Positions 5,855 to 7,340 of a stretch of 7,340 nt of DNA are shown piece by piece. This DNA is from Desulfobacterales bacterium (lineage in GTDB: Bacteria > Desulfobacterota > Desulfobacteria > Desulfobacterales > Desulfobacteraceae). Each line of letters begins with the position of its first letter. Position 1 is the stretch's first letter. A model generated the notes under the pieces. That model did not search any database and was not told the origin of the DNA. It saw nothing but the letters and a program-made list of their open reading frames with translations. Position numbers and translations under genes: made by a program. The stretch spans positions 1-7,340 of the forward strand of contig JAKSBO010000269.1 of the NCBI GenBank assembly GCA_022361095.1, in the 5' to 3' direction.

Positions 5855-7340
5855 TTATGTTGGAAGCGCGATATGAAAAATCGTTCCTTTTCCGGGCTCT
5901 GATTCCGCCCAGATCCATCCGTTATGGCGCAGGACAATACGCTTGCATACCGCAAGCCCAATGCCTGTACCCGAATACTCCTGGCGTGTGTGCAGGCGCT
6001 TGAATATAAAAAAAATTTGATGAATGAATTCGGCTTCAATGCCAATGCCGTTATCCTGAACATGGATCAGCCGGTGATTATCCATTTTTTTAGAAAATAT
6101 TCGGATTTCAGGCGGTTTGCCTTTGCAGAATTTAATGGCATTGGCCACTAGGTTTTGAAACAGCATAACCATCTGGTTTCTGTCGGCTCTGACCATGGGA
6201 AGCCCTGATGCCTCTATTTTGGCGCCGGTTTCCCGGATGACCAGTTGCAGGTTGCTTTGAACTTCGTCAATCACGTCGTTAAGATCTGTTTTTTCGAATT
6301 CCCGGCCATGGGTATTGACCCTTGAAAAACTTAACAGATCCTGAATCAGTCTCTGCATCCGGGTGGCCCCGTCTATTGAGAATTGAATCCATTTATGGGC
6401 TTTTTCATCCAGTTGATCCGTATAGCGGTCTGCCAGAAGCTGGGTAAAGCTGGAGACCATGCGCAGGGGTTCTTGGAGGTCATGGGAGGCAACATAGGCA
6501 AACTGCTGGAGGTCTTCGTTGGAATGTTCGAGCGCTTTGATCGTCTGCTGCAGCTGTTTTTCCGTTGTTTTTCTGACAATGATCTCTTTTTCCAGTTCGA
6601 TTTTTGATACCATGGTCTCTTTAAGCCTCTCCGCCATGGTTTTAAAGGCCCTGGCCAAATCGTACAATTCTCCGCGCCTGGAAATGTCCAAATCAATCTG
6701 AAATTGCCCGTCTCCGACTTCACGGGTTGCTTCCATCAGGGCCGACAGCGGCCGGGTGACAAGCCCGGTCAGCAGCCATCCGGCAAAAGCGGAAGTTGCC
6801 GCCAGGATAAATGCCGTCAGGAGCACCTTGTTTTTTAAGGTGAAAATCGAGGCTTCCACCTCTGCCCGGTCAATTTCCGATACCAGATACAATTGCATCT
6901 TTTCAAACCATCGGGTCTCCCCAAGCACGTCAATGCCCCGGTAATTTTTATACAGGCCAATAAATCGGCCCGGGGTTTTCGCCTTGCGAATGCCCTGTGT
7001 GACGACACTTTTTTTCAGTGCATACCCTTTTCCAAATCGGGGTTCGGTAATGAAATAATTGAATTGGTTTACAAGATAGGTGTCCTCTGTGGCGCTTAAC
7101 GGGTTTCTTTTTTCGAAAATTTCAGACAGTCCGTTTAAATCCGCTATACCGGCCAAAAGTGCCCATGCCTCTCCCGTTTGTGAACGCAGCGGCACTGAAA
7201 AAATCATCACCGGCCTTCCTGAGGCAATATCAAATACAATGTCCTGGATAAACGGGGCGGTTTTTCCCTGTTTGAAAAATGCCTGATCGTCTTTGAATTT
7301 TCCCTCCTGCAGCGGATGGGTCGATACCATGATCCGGCCG
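5855..7340 (-). CDS. Membrane sensor histidine kinase, Cache-HAMP-HisKA(Cph1-like)-HATPase (N-terminus beyond window)
   Basis: The frame is open through the right edge. Three further codons (Gly-Arg-Ile) precede the first internal ATG at 7330 and join smoothly to MVSTHP, so that ATG is inside the gene. Numbering from it: the membrane-distal part is the C-terminal portion of a double-Cache periplasmic sensor (to about 158, with the NYRGIDVLGETRWF segment at 129-142 and SEIDRAE at 151-157). A TM helix follows at about 168-190, then HAMP from about 187 to 240, and a coiled-coil linker 240-275. HisKA has phospho-acceptor H283 in YVASHDLQEPLR, the DHp signature of phytochrome-type kinases. HATPase has N393/N397, DNGIG 426-430 and GTGIGLA 454-460. 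No receiver is attached, which fits partnership with the separate Rcp1-type regulator 107 bases downstream. It likely senses a small extracellular molecule. The ligand is unknown and the first part of the sensor is missing. Confidence 0.94.
   Translation of the reverse strand, partial: GRIMVSTHPLQEGKFKDDQAFFKQGKTAPFIQDIVFDIASGRPVMIFSVPLRSQTGEAWALLAGIADLNGLSEIFEKRNPLSATEDTYLVNQFNYFITEPRFGKGYALKKSVVTQGIRKAKTPGRFIGLYKNYRGIDVLGETRWFEKMQLYLVSEIDRAEVEASIFTLKNKVLLTAFILAATSAFAGWLLTGLVTRPLSALMEATREVGDGQFQIDLDISRRGELYDLARAFKTMAERLKETMVSKIELEKEIIVRKTTEKQLQQTIKALEHSNEDLQQFAYVASHDLQEPLRMVSSFTQLLADRYTDQLDEKAHKWIQFSIDGATRMQRLIQDLLSFSRVNTHGREFEKTDLNDVIDEVQSNLQLVIRETGAKIEASGLPMVRADRNQMVMLFQNLVANAIKFCKGKPPEIRIFSKKMDNHRLIHVQDNGIGIEAEFIHQIFFIFKRLHTRQEYSGTGIGLAVCKRIVLRHNGWIWAESEPGKGTIFHIALPT

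Overview
The window looks like chromosomal DNA from a Gram-negative, signalling-rich bacterium. The GC content is moderate. The style of the hybrid kinases (DHp cores of the HDFNNIL type, PAS with paired Cys, Cache and solute-binding sensors) suggests a Desulfobacteraceae-like deltaproteobacterium (Desulfobacterota). That placement is an inference from protein style, not from a marker gene.

Layout. On the + strand at the left edge, the last ~32 codons of an unidentified protein end at 101. A NUDT15-like Nudix hydrolase (106-546) follows after four bases. Everything else is on the - strand and reads right to left. First comes a membrane sensor histidine kinase whose N-terminus lies beyond the window (Cache / TM / HAMP / HisKA / HATPase, 5855 to the edge). 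Then come a single-domain Rcp1-type response regulator (5298-5747), a soluble hybrid kinase REC-PAS-HisKA-HATPase-REC (3375-5294), and a membrane hybrid kinase with a periplasmic solute-binding domain, PAS, HisKA, HATPase and REC (656 to about 3217). The last of these converges on the Nudix gene across a 109-base gap at 547-655 in which I see no convincing terminator.

How the genes may work together. The regulator and the soluble hybrid kinase are separated by three bases. The ribosome binding site of the kinase lies in the last codons of the regulator, so they are very probably co-translated. The Cache kinase has the phytochrome-type DHp sequence, the class that in cyanobacteria (Cph1/Rcp1) partners this type of regulator, which supports a Cache kinase to Rcp1-like regulator pair. 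The soluble hybrid kinase can receive phosphate or a protein-protein signal through its N-terminal REC. The solute-binding kinase may be a separately started unit because it has a 157-base leader. The four genes carry four receiver domains but no DNA-binding, cyclase, phosphodiesterase or Hpt domain, so the final output must lie outside the window. I see no mobile element, CRISPR array, tRNA, rRNA or defence system. The intergenic stretches (547-655, 3218-3374, 5748-5854) are all under 160 bases.
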